Assembly (NCBI RefSeq): GCF_900100435.1
Contig: NZ_FNEX01000004.1
Coordinates: forward strand, 1 to 64,000
Origin: Pedobacter sp. ok626
GTDB lineage: Bacteria; Bacteroidota; Bacteroidia; Sphingobacteriales; Sphingobacteriaceae
Length of the DNA: 64,000 nt
Direction: 5' to 3'
Part shown: one piece after another, positions 37,332 to 45,569 of the stretch
How the letters are laid out: each line of letters begins with the position of its first letter
Numbering within the stretch: the first letter of the stretch is position 1
Translations under genes and position numbers: made by a program
Notes under the pieces: generated by a model
Told to the model about the DNA's origin: nothing
Databases searched by the model: none
Seen by the model: the letters and a program-made list of their open reading frames with translations, nothing else

Positions 37332-37355
37332 CGATTGGTTTTTCCAAAAGCTAGT
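37327..37355. terminator. Compound hairpin between convergent stops
   Basis: ACTAGC (37327-37332) pairs with GCTAGT (37350-37355), and inside it TTGG (37335-37338) pairs with CCAA (37344-37347). Each arm includes the TAG stop of one of the two convergent genes. No T-run after the stem, so termination strength is uncertain. Confidence 0.4.
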
Positions 37356-37620
37356 CTTCCTCTTCCTCTAAATAGATTTCGTGAACTAAAAATTTCACAT
37401 GTTTTAATGGTTCTAAAAGTTCCGTAATGTCTTCTGAATCGATATGGTAAATGGTTTCACCAGCGTCGGGGATTTCGGAGTTGGGCACCAGTTCGAAAAA
37501 TTTAACGGGTAAATCGGTCACCAGCTCAACCAATTTGATGTAGCTTACGCCATTGTCTTTCCAATCCTTAAGGATTTGTGCATTAAATTGGACGTAAGGA
37601 TTTTTGTTTTCATCTTCCAT
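37351..37620 (-). CDS. Small acidic hypothetical protein
   Basis: 89 residues from the ATG at 37620 (MEDENKNPYVQFNA). A TTG start 12 bases upstream is possible but less likely. No family recognised. The composition is acidic, ending in EIYLEEEED, with a hydrophobic middle (GVSYIKLVELVTDLPVKFFELVP). No signal peptide, so cytosolic. It follows the HAD phosphatase gene by 12 bases and is likely translated from the same mRNA. Confidence 0.65.
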   Translation of the reverse strand: MEDENKNPYVQFNAQILKDWKDNGVSYIKLVELVTDLPVKFFELVPNSEIPDAGETIYHIDSEDITELLEPLKHVKFLVHEIYLEEEED

Positions 37621-37632
37621 GGTAGGCAGCAA

Positions 37633-38301
37633 CTAGTATGATGTGTTGAAAAGTTCAATGATCTTTTTATAAGACAAGTCAGTGTAATCGTCGATGTATA
37701 AATTACAAGGTGGTAGCTCTTCTTTGGTGTGAGAGCTAAGTACCCCAACCACACGCATCCCGGCATTTAATGCAGCTGTGATACCCGAAAAAGAATCTTC
37801 AAACACCAGGCATTGATCAGGAGTTAGGCCCAGATTTTCGGCCGATTTTAAGTATACTTCTGGATCTGGCTTGTGTTTTTTTACATCTTCGCTGGCCATA
37901 ATTGAACCAAGTTTTTCGCGGATATCAATTTTGCTTAGGATCAAGTCCAGATTGGCATAAGGCGCTGAAGTAGCTACACCTAGTTTTACACCATGCTGTT
38001 TTAAATCCGTCATAAATTCCACAACGCCGGTGATTGGCTCAATATAAGGCTCGTAAATTTTACGGAATAATCCCTCTTTTTCTTGCTCCATTTCCAGTAG
38101 CTCAGCTCCGGCAACTGGACGTTTAAAAAAGTGACTTAAGATATAACTATTGCTTTTACCAAACATGTGTTCGGCAAATTCTTCGTCAGTAGGGGCTAAA
38201 TCTCTTGCCGCAAAAAACTCACGAAAGGCAAGAGAATGATAAGGGTTGGTATGGCATATTACACCATCCATGTCAAAAATAACTGCAATCTCATTGTTCA
38301 T
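37633..38301 (-). CDS. HAD-superfamily hydrolase, beta-phosphoglucomutase/phosphatase type
   Basis: 222 residues. HAD subfamily IA with an alpha-helical cap. Motif I FDMDGVICHT at 9-18 (nucleophile Asp and acid/base Asp), motif II in GVATSAP, motif III Lys in KKHKPDPEVYL, motif IV EDSFSG. The sequence from the cap (MFGKSNSYILSHFF) resembles the phosphoglucomutase/sugar-phosphatase group. The substrate is unknown. First gene of a two-gene unit with the small acidic protein. Confidence 0.88.
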   Translation of the reverse strand: MNNEIAVIFDMDGVICHTNPYHSLAFREFFAARDLAPTDEEFAEHMFGKSNSYILSHFFKRPVAGAELLEMEQEKEGLFRKIYEPYIEPITGVVEFMTDLKQHGVKLGVATSAPYANLDLILSKIDIREKLGSIMASEDVKKHKPDPEVYLKSAENLGLTPDQCLVFEDSFSGITAALNAGMRVVGVLSSHTKEELPPCNLYIDDYTDLSYKKIIELFNTSY

Positions 38302-38362
38302 TATGCAAATTTAACGAAGTTTCTTCGCATTCCGATCTTGAAATCTGCCTGCTAAATACTTT

Positions 38363-39343
38363 TTATTGCTGCTGCTGCTGTTGGATCTGCTGCATGAGTT
38401 CCAGGTTACGACGATAACTATTGCCTTTTAAGACTGGGTTAGATGTTGCTACTGATTCGGTTTCTTCTGTGAAAGGCTCATGTGTATCTGATATGCCGTT
38501 GTCGTAGCCAACTATTACCTGAACCATTAGCTTATGGTTGGATGGACCTTTGTAAACACCTTTTACCGGGGAGCAATCGGTAAAACTTCTACCCAGTGCC
38601 AGTCTGACATAAGTCTCATTGGCGATACAATTATTTGTCGGATCTAAGCCCAGCCAACCATAGTCGGGTATGTAAGCTTCTACCCAGGCATGGGTAGCAC
38701 CTTCACCGCGAATCCCATTTTTATTCGGACAGATATATCCGCTTATGTATTTTGCAGGGATTTTGGCCATGCGCAACATCTGGCAAAGGATATGTGCAAA
38801 GTCCTGGCATACGCCCGATTTGATTTGCCAGATTTCATCTATCTGCGTTTGTACCGTTGTTACACCTTGTATGTATTTGAAATGTTCATATACATATTGG
38901 CAATAATCCATCGCCACGCGGTAGGGTGTTAAATCCGACTGAAGGTATTGCTCTGTTACTTTTTTGAGTTCATTGAGCTCATTAAAAGCTTCCCATTTGA
39001 GATAATCAATATAAGGGACCTGATAACGCAATTTTTTTAATTCCATCCACTGCATCTCGCTGAACATCGTTTCTGTGGGGAGTTCTTTAGGTAGGGTAGC
39101 TACGGTAAGTTCCGAACAGATTTCAAGTTCCCGGTGTCGTTCGCTATAGGCAAAGAAGCCGATTTTATTGCCATAATAGTCTGTGAACACATCTACTTTC
39201 GGGTTGCCAGAGATGATAAGGGTATGCTTAATTACCTTTTGAAACGGATCTTCAATAGGGTAGAGGATGATATGGTTTACGCTTTCTCTTACCGGAGATT
39301 CGTAAGTGTATTTGGTAACGTGTTTGATTTTGAATTCTGGCAT
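38363..39343 (-). CDS. Transglutaminase-like protein of the ATP-grasp/alpha-E cluster
   Basis: 326 residues from ATG 39343 (MPEFKIKHVTKYTYESPV), which is the family's usual start; the longer frame to 39367 would overlap the upstream alpha-E gene. N-terminal bacterial transglutaminase-like domain (YTYESPVRESVNHIILYPIED), then the papain-like core with Cys179 (GVCQDFAH), His218 (ATHAWVEAY) and Asp234 (GLDPTNN). A polyglutamine tail (IQQQQQQ) ends it. These proteins may act as peptidases or crosslinking enzymes on peptides made by the ATP-grasp. Five bases downstream of alpha-E, so the three genes read as one operon. Confidence 0.88.
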   Translation of the reverse strand: MPEFKIKHVTKYTYESPVRESVNHIILYPIEDPFQKVIKHTLIISGNPKVDVFTDYYGNKIGFFAYSERHRELEICSELTVATLPKELPTETMFSEMQWMELKKLRYQVPYIDYLKWEAFNELNELKKVTEQYLQSDLTPYRVAMDYCQYVYEHFKYIQGVTTVQTQIDEIWQIKSGVCQDFAHILCQMLRMAKIPAKYISGYICPNKNGIRGEGATHAWVEAYIPDYGWLGLDPTNNCIANETYVRLALGRSFTDCSPVKGVYKGPSNHKLMVQVIVGYDNGISDTHEPFTEETESVATSNPVLKGNSYRRNLELMQQIQQQQQQ

Positions 39344-39348
39344 GGCGT

Positions 39349-40281
39349 TTAGTATATGTTGAAACAAGTTTGGTTAAAGGCATTTCCTATGCCATAGAGC
39401 TCAGATTTTATTTCGGCCAGGTAGAGGTGAAGATCTCCTTTTTTTAGTCCCTTTATAGAGCTGTATTTTACTTTACTTTGGAGCCGGCCAATGAGGAAGG
39501 CCAGGTTTCCTGCGGTAATGTGCCCATCTCTTTTTAACCTTTCAAAATATTTGAACAGTTGGTTTATGGAGTAGATGACAGATCTGGGGAACTCATTATT
39601 CAATACTACCTGATCCAGTACATTTTCTGCTTCAAAACCTTGTCTGTAGGTTTTTAGATATAGTTCGTATCCGCCTATGGAAAACAATAGGTGTTTCCAA
39701 TAACTTGTGTTTGTTAATAAATCCGGGTTATGGTCTACTGAACCAAATTTAATGTCTAATATGTTTACCGACTGGATGCTGCGCTCCAGATATTTTCCAA
39801 TACGCATGAAACTGCTACCTTCATTTCTTGCCATAGTAATTTCTGTAGTGCCATAAAACAGCATGCCTTGTTTAATCAGAATATCCAGCACGGATATTGG
39901 ATCGTCTTTTTTGAGCATAGCATTTAGTCGGGGGTCTTTCACCGTATGGTAATATTCATTCAAACATTGCCATACATCTTTGGTCATATGATCCTGAACG
40001 CTTCTTGCATTTTCCCGCACCAGTGTGATGATATTGACGATGGAGTTGGGATTCTCTTTGTTGGTAACCATATGTTGGAGAACTGCCCGACTATTGAATT
40101 CCATGGCGTTTAGTTCATCATCATTAGGATCGCAAAATAAGCGCATGACCGGGCTCCAGGAAAACTCTGAAATTGCATCCTGTGAGGATGCGTAATTTAT
40201 TTTAAGCATGCGTAGCATGCCATCTGTTCTTTCGATGTAACGGCTTAGCCAGTATAAGCTCTCTGCAACCCTGCTTAACAT
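39349..40281 (-). CDS. Alpha-E domain protein
   Basis: 310 residues of almost all helix. It begins MLSRVAESLYWLSRYIERTDGMLRML, the alpha-E family signature, with the later conserved LGKYLERSIQSVNILD-type segment (MRIGKYLERS) and FPRSVIYSINQL. The alpha-E domain has no clear catalytic motif and is encoded next to circularly permuted ATP-grasp and transglutaminase genes in many bacteria. It lies 30 bases after the ATP-grasp stop, on the same strand. It probably forms a partner or scaffold for the ATP-grasp; this is inferred from context. Confidence 0.88.
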   Translation of the reverse strand: MLSRVAESLYWLSRYIERTDGMLRMLKINYASSQDAISEFSWSPVMRLFCDPNDDELNAMEFNSRAVLQHMVTNKENPNSIVNIITLVRENARSVQDHMTKDVWQCLNEYYHTVKDPRLNAMLKKDDPISVLDILIKQGMLFYGTTEITMARNEGSSFMRIGKYLERSIQSVNILDIKFGSVDHNPDLLTNTSYWKHLLFSIGGYELYLKTYRQGFEAENVLDQVVLNNEFPRSVIYSINQLFKYFERLKRDGHITAGNLAFLIGRLQSKVKYSSIKGLKKGDLHLYLAEIKSELYGIGNAFNQTCFNIY

Positions 40282-40311
40282 ATTGATTCTATTATTTTAG
40301 CTTAATGATTT

Positions 40312-41763
40312 TTATTTAGAAAGTACCCAGGTGTCTTTACTGCCCCCACCTTGAGAGCTGTTTACGACCAGTGAGCCTTCTTTGAGAGCAACGCGAGTCA
40401 ACCCACCGGGGATAATGTCGATTCCATTGGGCCCACACAAAGCAAAGGGGCGAAAATCGACTCTCCGGGGCTGTAATTTGCCTTGCATGTAGCAGGGTGC
40501 AGATGATAAGCTGATGGTTGGCTGAGCAATAAATTGCCTCGGATCTTTCAGGATTTCCAGTTTGTAGGCTTCAATTTCTTCTCCTGTTGAAGCATGTCCC
40601 ATTAACATTCCATAGCCGCCACTGCCATTGGTCTGTTTAACAACCATGCGGGAAATGTTTTCGAATACATAGGCTCGCTCTTGTGCATTGCCTAACTGGT
40701 AAGTCGGTACATTCTTCAGTAAAGGTTCTTCATTCAGGTAGTATTTGATCATTTCGGGGACATATACATATACGGCTTTGTCGTCGGCCACGCCGTTGCC
40801 TACTGCATTCACAATGGTGACATTCCCCTTTCTGTAAGCATTCATGAGTCCGGCAACCCCAAGTAAGCTGGTTGGATTAAAGGCTAGCGGATCAAGATAG
40901 TCATCATCTACTCTCCTGTAAATGACATCTACCTGTTGCAGTCCGGCAGTAGTTTTCATGTATACCTTATGGTCTTCTACAATTAAATCGGGTCCTTCAA
41001 CTAGTTCTATTCCCATTAAACGCGCCAGGGTTGTGTGCTCAAAATAGGCAGAGTTAAAGCTGCCAGGACTCAGTAATACAATCGTAGGGTCAGCAACATC
41101 ATGCGGTGCCAGTGAAAGTAAGTTGTTGTAGAGCACGTTGGGATATTCAATTACGCTTCTGACTTTGCATTGGGGCAGAAGATCTGGAAAAAGGCGTTTG
41201 GTAATCTCCCTGTTTTCCAGCATGTAGCTTACTCCGGATGGCGTACGTACATTGTCTTCCAGAATATAATAAGTGCCGTCGTTGTCTCTGATGAGGTCTA
41301 TTCCGGCAATGTGTATATAGATGTCGTGTGGTACTTTTACATTGACCATCTCCCGTAAAAAATGTGGACAGGAATAAATGACATCGATGGGAACAATCCC
41401 ATCTTTAATGATAAACTGGTCACTATACACATCTTTCAGAAAAAGATTTAGGGCCGTGACTCTCTGTTTAATTCCTTTTTCTATAAAAGACCATTCATCA
41501 GCAGTAATAATTCTGGGGATGATGTCGAAAGGGAAAATCTTTTCGATGCCTTCTCCGCTATTATATACAGTGAAGGTTATGCCCTGGCTCATGAAAAGTA
41601 CTTTAGATAGCTCTTCTTTCTTGTTGAGTTCTTCGGTAGACTCCAGATCGAGGTAGTTCATCACGGTTTTATACGCTTCTCTTACCGTTTCTGAGTCTTC
41701 AAACATCTCGTCCCAGGTGTTTTTGGGTAGATTGTACGATTTTGTGTAGCTTTTTGTTTCCAT
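40312..41763 (-). CDS. Circularly permuted type 2 ATP-grasp protein
   Basis: 483 residues. The opening NTWDEMFEDSETVREAYKTVMNYL and the segments PHDIYIHIAGIDLIRDNDGTYYILEDNVRTPSG, RRVDDDYLDPLAFN, NAVGNGVADDKAVYVYVPEM and VVKQTNGSGGYGMLMG are the marks of the circularly permuted ATP-grasp group. The predicted role is ATP-dependent amide or peptide bond formation, from comparative genomics of amidoligases. First gene of the ATP-grasp/alpha-E/transglutaminase operon on the minus strand. The product is not known. Confidence 0.9.
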   Translation of the reverse strand: METKSYTKSYNLPKNTWDEMFEDSETVREAYKTVMNYLDLESTEELNKKEELSKVLFMSQGITFTVYNSGEGIEKIFPFDIIPRIITADEWSFIEKGIKQRVTALNLFLKDVYSDQFIIKDGIVPIDVIYSCPHFLREMVNVKVPHDIYIHIAGIDLIRDNDGTYYILEDNVRTPSGVSYMLENREITKRLFPDLLPQCKVRSVIEYPNVLYNNLLSLAPHDVADPTIVLLSPGSFNSAYFEHTTLARLMGIELVEGPDLIVEDHKVYMKTTAGLQQVDVIYRRVDDDYLDPLAFNPTSLLGVAGLMNAYRKGNVTIVNAVGNGVADDKAVYVYVPEMIKYYLNEEPLLKNVPTYQLGNAQERAYVFENISRMVVKQTNGSGGYGMLMGHASTGEEIEAYKLEILKDPRQFIAQPTISLSSAPCYMQGKLQPRRVDFRPFALCGPNGIDIIPGGLTRVALKEGSLVVNSSQGGGSKDTWVLSK

Positions 41764-41921
41764 TTCCGAGCATTTTACGTTAAAATCTTCTGAAATATAG
41801 TTATATCTTTATTTAAATCTATTTTTAGTGGTTAATTTTTATTGTTTTTATCTGTTTTTTGAATTTTTGTTTGAAAAATGATTAGAATTTTGTTGAATTA
41901 TTATCTTAATCTGGAATTTGT

Positions 41922-42764
41922 ATGAAATTAGAGGTGTCTGCTAGAATAGTTTATGAAGTGATTTCGCCTTCAACCCTGATCTTAAATGTCCAACCTCTTA
42001 AATCTGCAGGTCAGTTTCTTGTTGAAGAGTGTATGGATTTGAATTCGCAATTGAAAATGACGGAGTTATTTGCAGTCACCGGAGAAAAAAGATTTAAGAT
42101 CATAGAAATTCCTGATACCGGAAGCTTAGTGATCAATTACCGTGCGGTAGTTGAGACGCAAGTTCGTGCAGTTGCGGCAGATTATCTGGACGATATACCT
42201 ATTAGTGCTATGCCGGTTAGTGCTTTGTCCTATCTAAATCCCAGCAGATATTGTCAGTCCGACAAACTATATAAGTTCGCATTTCACAAATTCGGGCATA
42301 TTGATCATGCATTTTATAAAGTAATGGCTATCCGTGACTGGATTTATGCTAATGTAGAATATAGTGGGGGGTATACCAATGCTCAAACATCGGCATTTGA
42401 TACCATCACGGAACAAATAGGCGTATGTCGTGATTTTGCACATTTGGGAGTCGCCTTATGCAGGGCATTAACCATTCCGGCTAGATATTACACTGGTTAT
42501 GCCTACCAGTTGCAGCCTGCAGATTTTCATGCCTGTTTCGAGGCTTATATAGGTGGTTACTGGATTATTGTAGATGCAACTAAGCTGGTTCCCTTAAATG
42601 GATTAGTCAAGATTGCAACTGGCGTTGATGCTACTGATACTGCATTTGCAAGTGTATTCGGGAATTTGCAATTTGTGAGTTTAGAAGTTGCCGCGAATTT
42701 AATTGATGCGGAGTTTCGTTATATTGATCAGTATACTGCAGAACAGGGCTATGCATATGTTTAA
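41922..42764 (+). CDS. Second transglutaminase-like protein, divergent
   Basis: 280 residues. It has an N-terminal beta domain (about 1-120) and the papain-like core with Cys169 (GVCRDFAH), His203 (FHACFEAY) and Asp218 (VDATKLVP). The protein differs from the first transglutaminase (38363) in its N-terminal domain and is read divergently from the ATP-grasp, with about 160 bases between. No signal peptide. Likely part of the same peptide-processing module or a paralogue of it. Confidence 0.85.
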   Translation: MKLEVSARIVYEVISPSTLILNVQPLKSAGQFLVEECMDLNSQLKMTELFAVTGEKRFKIIEIPDTGSLVINYRAVVETQVRAVAADYLDDIPISAMPVSALSYLNPSRYCQSDKLYKFAFHKFGHIDHAFYKVMAIRDWIYANVEYSGGYTNAQTSAFDTITEQIGVCRDFAHLGVALCRALTIPARYYTGYAYQLQPADFHACFEAYIGGYWIIVDATKLVPLNGLVKIATGVDATDTAFASVFGNLQFVSLEVAANLIDAEFRYIDQYTAEQGYAYV

Positions 42765-42809
42765 TATGCCCTTCGGTCATTTTTTCAGACAGTGACGTGA
42801 TATATTGTA

Positions 42810-42839
42810 TTAAACTTTCAGTAATTATTGAAAGTTTAA
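42810..42839. promoter_or_regulatory. Perfect 11-8-11 inverted repeat, candidate GbsR/MarR operator
   Basis: TTAAACTTTCA (42810-42820) and TGAAAGTTTAA (42829-42839) are exact inverted copies around an 8-base spacer. The repeat ends at the -7 element TATGTTTG (42840-42847) and lies 21 bases before the ATG (42861) of the GbsR/MarR-type gene. Dyad symmetry fits a dimeric winged-helix repressor that controls its own operon. Confidence 0.7.
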
Positions 42840-42847
42840 TATGTTTG
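42840..42847 (+). promoter_or_regulatory. -7 promoter element TATGTTTG of the GbsR operon
   Basis: TAnnTTTG match, 13 bases before the ATG. A second match, TATATTTG (42850-42857), ends 3 bases before the ATG, so either could serve. The inverted repeat covers the -33 region. Confidence 0.5.
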
Positions 42848-42860
42848 TGTATATTTGTTC

Positions 42861-43367
42861 ATGGAATTAGCAGCAGCAAAACAAAAATTTATAGAAGCTT
42901 GGGGTAAATTAGGCTCTGAGTGGGGGATTAACCGTACTATGGCACAGGTTCATGCGCTATTATTGGTATCTCCAGAAGCGCTGACCACAGAAGAGATCAT
43001 GAAAGATCTCAGTATCTCCAGGGGAAATGCGAATATGACTTTAAGGGATTTGATTGGTTGGGGATTGGTGGAGAAACAGCATAAAGCTGGTGAGCGTAAA
43101 GAATATTTTTATGCAGATAAGGATACCTGGAACATCGCGCGACAAGTGGCTAAAGAACGCAGAAAGCGTGAGCTTGATCCGGTTTTGAAAATTCTGGATG
43201 AGTTGTCGAATGTGCAGGGAGATGCGAAAGACCCTGAATTTAAAACCTTCAATAAAACAGTTACGGACATCAATAAGCTGGCTAAAAATGTGGATAAAAC
43301 ATTAGATACCATGCTCAAAGCAGAAGAAAGCTGGTTTTGGGGCTCAATTTTTAAAATGTTTAAATGA
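42861..43367 (+). CDS. GbsR/MarR-type transcriptional regulator
   Basis: 168 residues from ATG 42861 (a TTG two codons upstream is less likely). Winged helix at about 20-90: EWGINRTMAQVHALLLVSPEALTTEEIMKDLSISRGNANMTLRDLIGWGLVEK, typical of the GbsR branch of the MarR superfamily. The C-terminal helices (about 95-168) should dimerise. It probably binds the perfect inverted repeat just upstream and so regulates itself and the following membrane/oxidoreductase genes, read on the same strand with gaps of 7-16 bases. Confidence 0.88.
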   Translation: MELAAAKQKFIEAWGKLGSEWGINRTMAQVHALLLVSPEALTTEEIMKDLSISRGNANMTLRDLIGWGLVEKQHKAGERKEYFYADKDTWNIARQVAKERRKRELDPVLKILDELSNVQGDAKDPEFKTFNKTVTDINKLAKNVDKTLDTMLKAEESWFWGSIFKMFK

Positions 43368-43374
43368 CCTTAAT

Positions 43375-44187
43375 ATGAAAACGCTTAAAAACCACCTGAT
43401 TCTGTTTGACGAAGAATGTCCGATGTGCCGAATGTATACAAGTGCTTTTGTGAGCACAGGGCTTTTGGATGAGGACGGCAGGGCTGCTTATCAGGAATTG
43501 CCAACCCAGGCTTGCCCAATGGTAGACCGGCAGCGGGCGGCAAATGAAATCGCCCTGGTTAATCAGGAAACTGGGGAGGTGACTTACGGTATTGAAAGCC
43601 TTTTTAAAATCTTTGCATTGATGATGCCTTTCTTTGCCCCGCTTTTTAGATTTAAACCCTTTGTTTGGCTAATGAGTAAGGTATATGCCTTTATTGCCTA
43701 TAACAGACGGGTAATTGTGCCGCCGGCAAAAGGTGAAAATTATCTGTTTCAGCCAACATTTAAACTGCATTATCGGATAGCCTATTTGATTTTTACCTGG
43801 TTGGTAACTGCATATATCCTTTCTGCTTATACGGGCTTAATGCAAGGTTTGCTACCTGCTAGTCATGCCTATCGCGAGTATTTTGTTTGTGGTGGACAGA
43901 TTTTATTCCAGGGATTGGTCATCGCAATTGTTAACAAAGATAAAATCTGGGGATACCTGGGGAACATGATGACGATCTCATTTGCAGGGGCGCTGTTGCT
44001 GTTGCCGGCAATGTTATTGTCTGCATGGTTTAGTCTTAGCCCATATTTTTACCTCGCCTGGTTTATGGCGGTTGCCGGCCTGATGTTATTGGAACACATC
44101 AGAAGAAGCAAGCTTTTACAAATTGGCTGGGCGCTGACGATCACCTGGGTTTTGTATCGTATTGTAGTGCTTCTTATCATAATTTAA
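43375..44187 (+). CDS. DCC-type thiol-disulfide protein with membrane helices
   Basis: 270 residues. The N-terminal 100 residues form a thioredoxin-like DUF393/DCC domain with the motif FDEECPMCRM, Cys15 and Cys18 as redox pair. The remaining part has about five hydrophobic helices (from about 135 on: YLIFTWLVTAYILSAY, MMTISFAGALLLLPAMLL and others). Domain DCC plus membrane region makes it a membrane-bound thiol-disulfide protein. Second gene of the GbsR operon, 7 bases after the regulator. The substrate is unknown. Confidence 0.8.
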   Translation: MKTLKNHLILFDEECPMCRMYTSAFVSTGLLDEDGRAAYQELPTQACPMVDRQRAANEIALVNQETGEVTYGIESLFKIFALMMPFFAPLFRFKPFVWLMSKVYAFIAYNRRVIVPPAKGENYLFQPTFKLHYRIAYLIFTWLVTAYILSAYTGLMQGLLPASHAYREYFVCGGQILFQGLVIAIVNKDKIWGYLGNMMTISFAGALLLLPAMLLSAWFSLSPYFYLAWFMAVAGLMLLEHIRRSKLLQIGWALTITWVLYRIVVLLIII

Positions 44188-44197
44188 ACGCTTAATC

Positions 44198-45121
44198 ATG
44201 AAATATAATAAGATTATTTTGGCCGGCGGGAACGGCTATCTGGGGGGTGTTTTGGCTCAATATTATCGAAACCTTGCTACAGAAATCATTATTTTGAGTC
44301 GTAAAACTGCGCCTATTGATGGAAATGTTAAAACGATAGTTTGGAATGGATTAGACGAAGGGGAATGGGAAAGTACTTTAGAAGGTGCAGATCTTTTGGT
44401 GAACCTTTGTGGTAAAAATGTAAACTGCAGGTATACAGAGAAGAATAGAAAGGAGATCATAACTTCAAGGATCAATCCAACCATGCTTTTGGGAAGGACA
44501 ATCGCTAAAATGCAAAGTCCCCCGCAACTTTGGATAAATATTACTTCAGCAACAATCTATCGCCATGCAGAAGATCATGCGCAGGATGAAGAAATGGGGG
44601 AAATTGGCTATGGCTTCTCTATAGATGTTTGTCGCCAATGGGAGCAAACTTTTTTTGAAACCAATACCCCAAATACAAGGAAAATAGCTTTGCGTATGGG
44701 AATTGTATTAGGTAAAAGTGATGGGGCATTTCCACGCTTACTTAATCTTGTCAAGTTTGGTCTTGGAGGAAGACAAGGAGATGGGCAGCAATATGTATCA
44801 TGGATTCATGAACAAGATGCAGCGAAATGTACGGAATGGTTGATGGAGCACAAGGAACTTAATGGGGCTATCAATTGTACCAGTCCCGAAGCAGTTAAAA
44901 ATACAGAACTGATGAAGTCAATACGTACGGCTTACGGAATTCCATTGGGGCTCCCTTCTCCGGCCTGGCTGTTAGAACTAGGCGCTATGTTTATTGGGAC
45001 AGAGACAGAATTAATTTTAAAAAGTCGATGGGTTGCACCCAAACGGCTTGTCGACTCTGGTTATACCTTTATTTTTCCGAAAGCAGAACATGCAATAAAA
45101 GATATTATAAGTGTTTTCTAA
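44198..45121 (+). CDS. TIGR01777 family NAD(P)-dependent epimerase-like protein
   Basis: 307 residues. Extended short-chain dehydrogenase fold: NAD(P)-binding GGNGYLGG at 10-17, LVNLCGKNVNCRYTEKNRKEI, the W-x-x-x-S-A-T-I-Y segment with the catalytic-region Tyr (ITSATIYRHAED), and the C-terminal DUF1731 region (ELGAMFIGTETELILKSRWVAPKRL). No exact substrate is known for the family. Third gene of the GbsR operon. Confidence 0.86.
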   Translation: MKYNKIILAGGNGYLGGVLAQYYRNLATEIIILSRKTAPIDGNVKTIVWNGLDEGEWESTLEGADLLVNLCGKNVNCRYTEKNRKEIITSRINPTMLLGRTIAKMQSPPQLWINITSATIYRHAEDHAQDEEMGEIGYGFSIDVCRQWEQTFFETNTPNTRKIALRMGIVLGKSDGAFPRLLNLVKFGLGGRQGDGQQYVSWIHEQDAAKCTEWLMEHKELNGAINCTSPEAVKNTELMKSIRTAYGIPLGLPSPAWLLELGAMFIGTETELILKSRWVAPKRLVDSGYTFIFPKAEHAIKDIISVF

Positions 45122-45136
45122 ACCTTAGAACCTATT

Positions 45137-45568
45137 ATGGATATCAATCAGAGCCTTATTTTTAACCTTATCTTTTTTGCGGGAATCGCCCAGATCGCTT
45201 TAGTATTTGGCAGTTTGGCTATTCCGGCTATGCTGAACTGGAAAACCGAATTGGTTAAAGTTTCATTGCTGATTAAGCAAATGTTCTGGACTTATGCGGC
45301 TTACATCCTGGTCATCAATTTATGCTTTGGTGTACTTTCTGTTTTTGCGATCAGAGAATTGCTGAATGGCTCGCTGCTTGCTTTGTTGATTTGTGGTTTT
45401 ATAGCTGTTTATTGGATTTCAAGGGTGCTGATACAGTTTTTATATTTTGATAGAAAGAGCTTTCCCAAAGGGAAAATTTACATGGCTGGGGAATTTATGC
45501 TCGTTGTGCTTTTTGTCTTTCTCAGTATTGTATATAGTTGGGCTTTTTATATCAATTGGGTTAGCTGA
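45137..45568 (+). CDS. Small integral membrane protein
   Basis: 143 residues with four predicted membrane helices at about 6-33, 50-72, 80-100 and 115-140. No family is recognised. A conserved-looking loop DRKSFPKGKIYMAGEF lies between the last two helices. The stop (TGA 45566-45568) is followed one base later by the ATG of the acyltransferase, so translation is likely coupled. The pairing suggests a helper subunit of the acyltransferase; this is inference. Confidence 0.72.
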   Translation: MDINQSLIFNLIFFAGIAQIALVFGSLAIPAMLNWKTELVKVSLLIKQMFWTYAAYILVINLCFGVLSVFAIRELLNGSLLALLICGFIAVYWISRVLIQFLYFDRKSFPKGKIYMAGEFMLVVLFVFLSIVYSWAFYINWVS

Positions 45569-45569
45569 T

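Noticed and set aside
38368..38386. CTG/CAG repeat at the end of the transglutaminase gene
   Set aside because: It is the coding sequence of a short glutamine tail; too short to be a repeat array.
45447..45569. Upstream extension of the acyltransferase frame
   Set aside because: It overlaps the 143-residue membrane protein gene in another frame; the ATG at 45570 follows that gene's stop directly.
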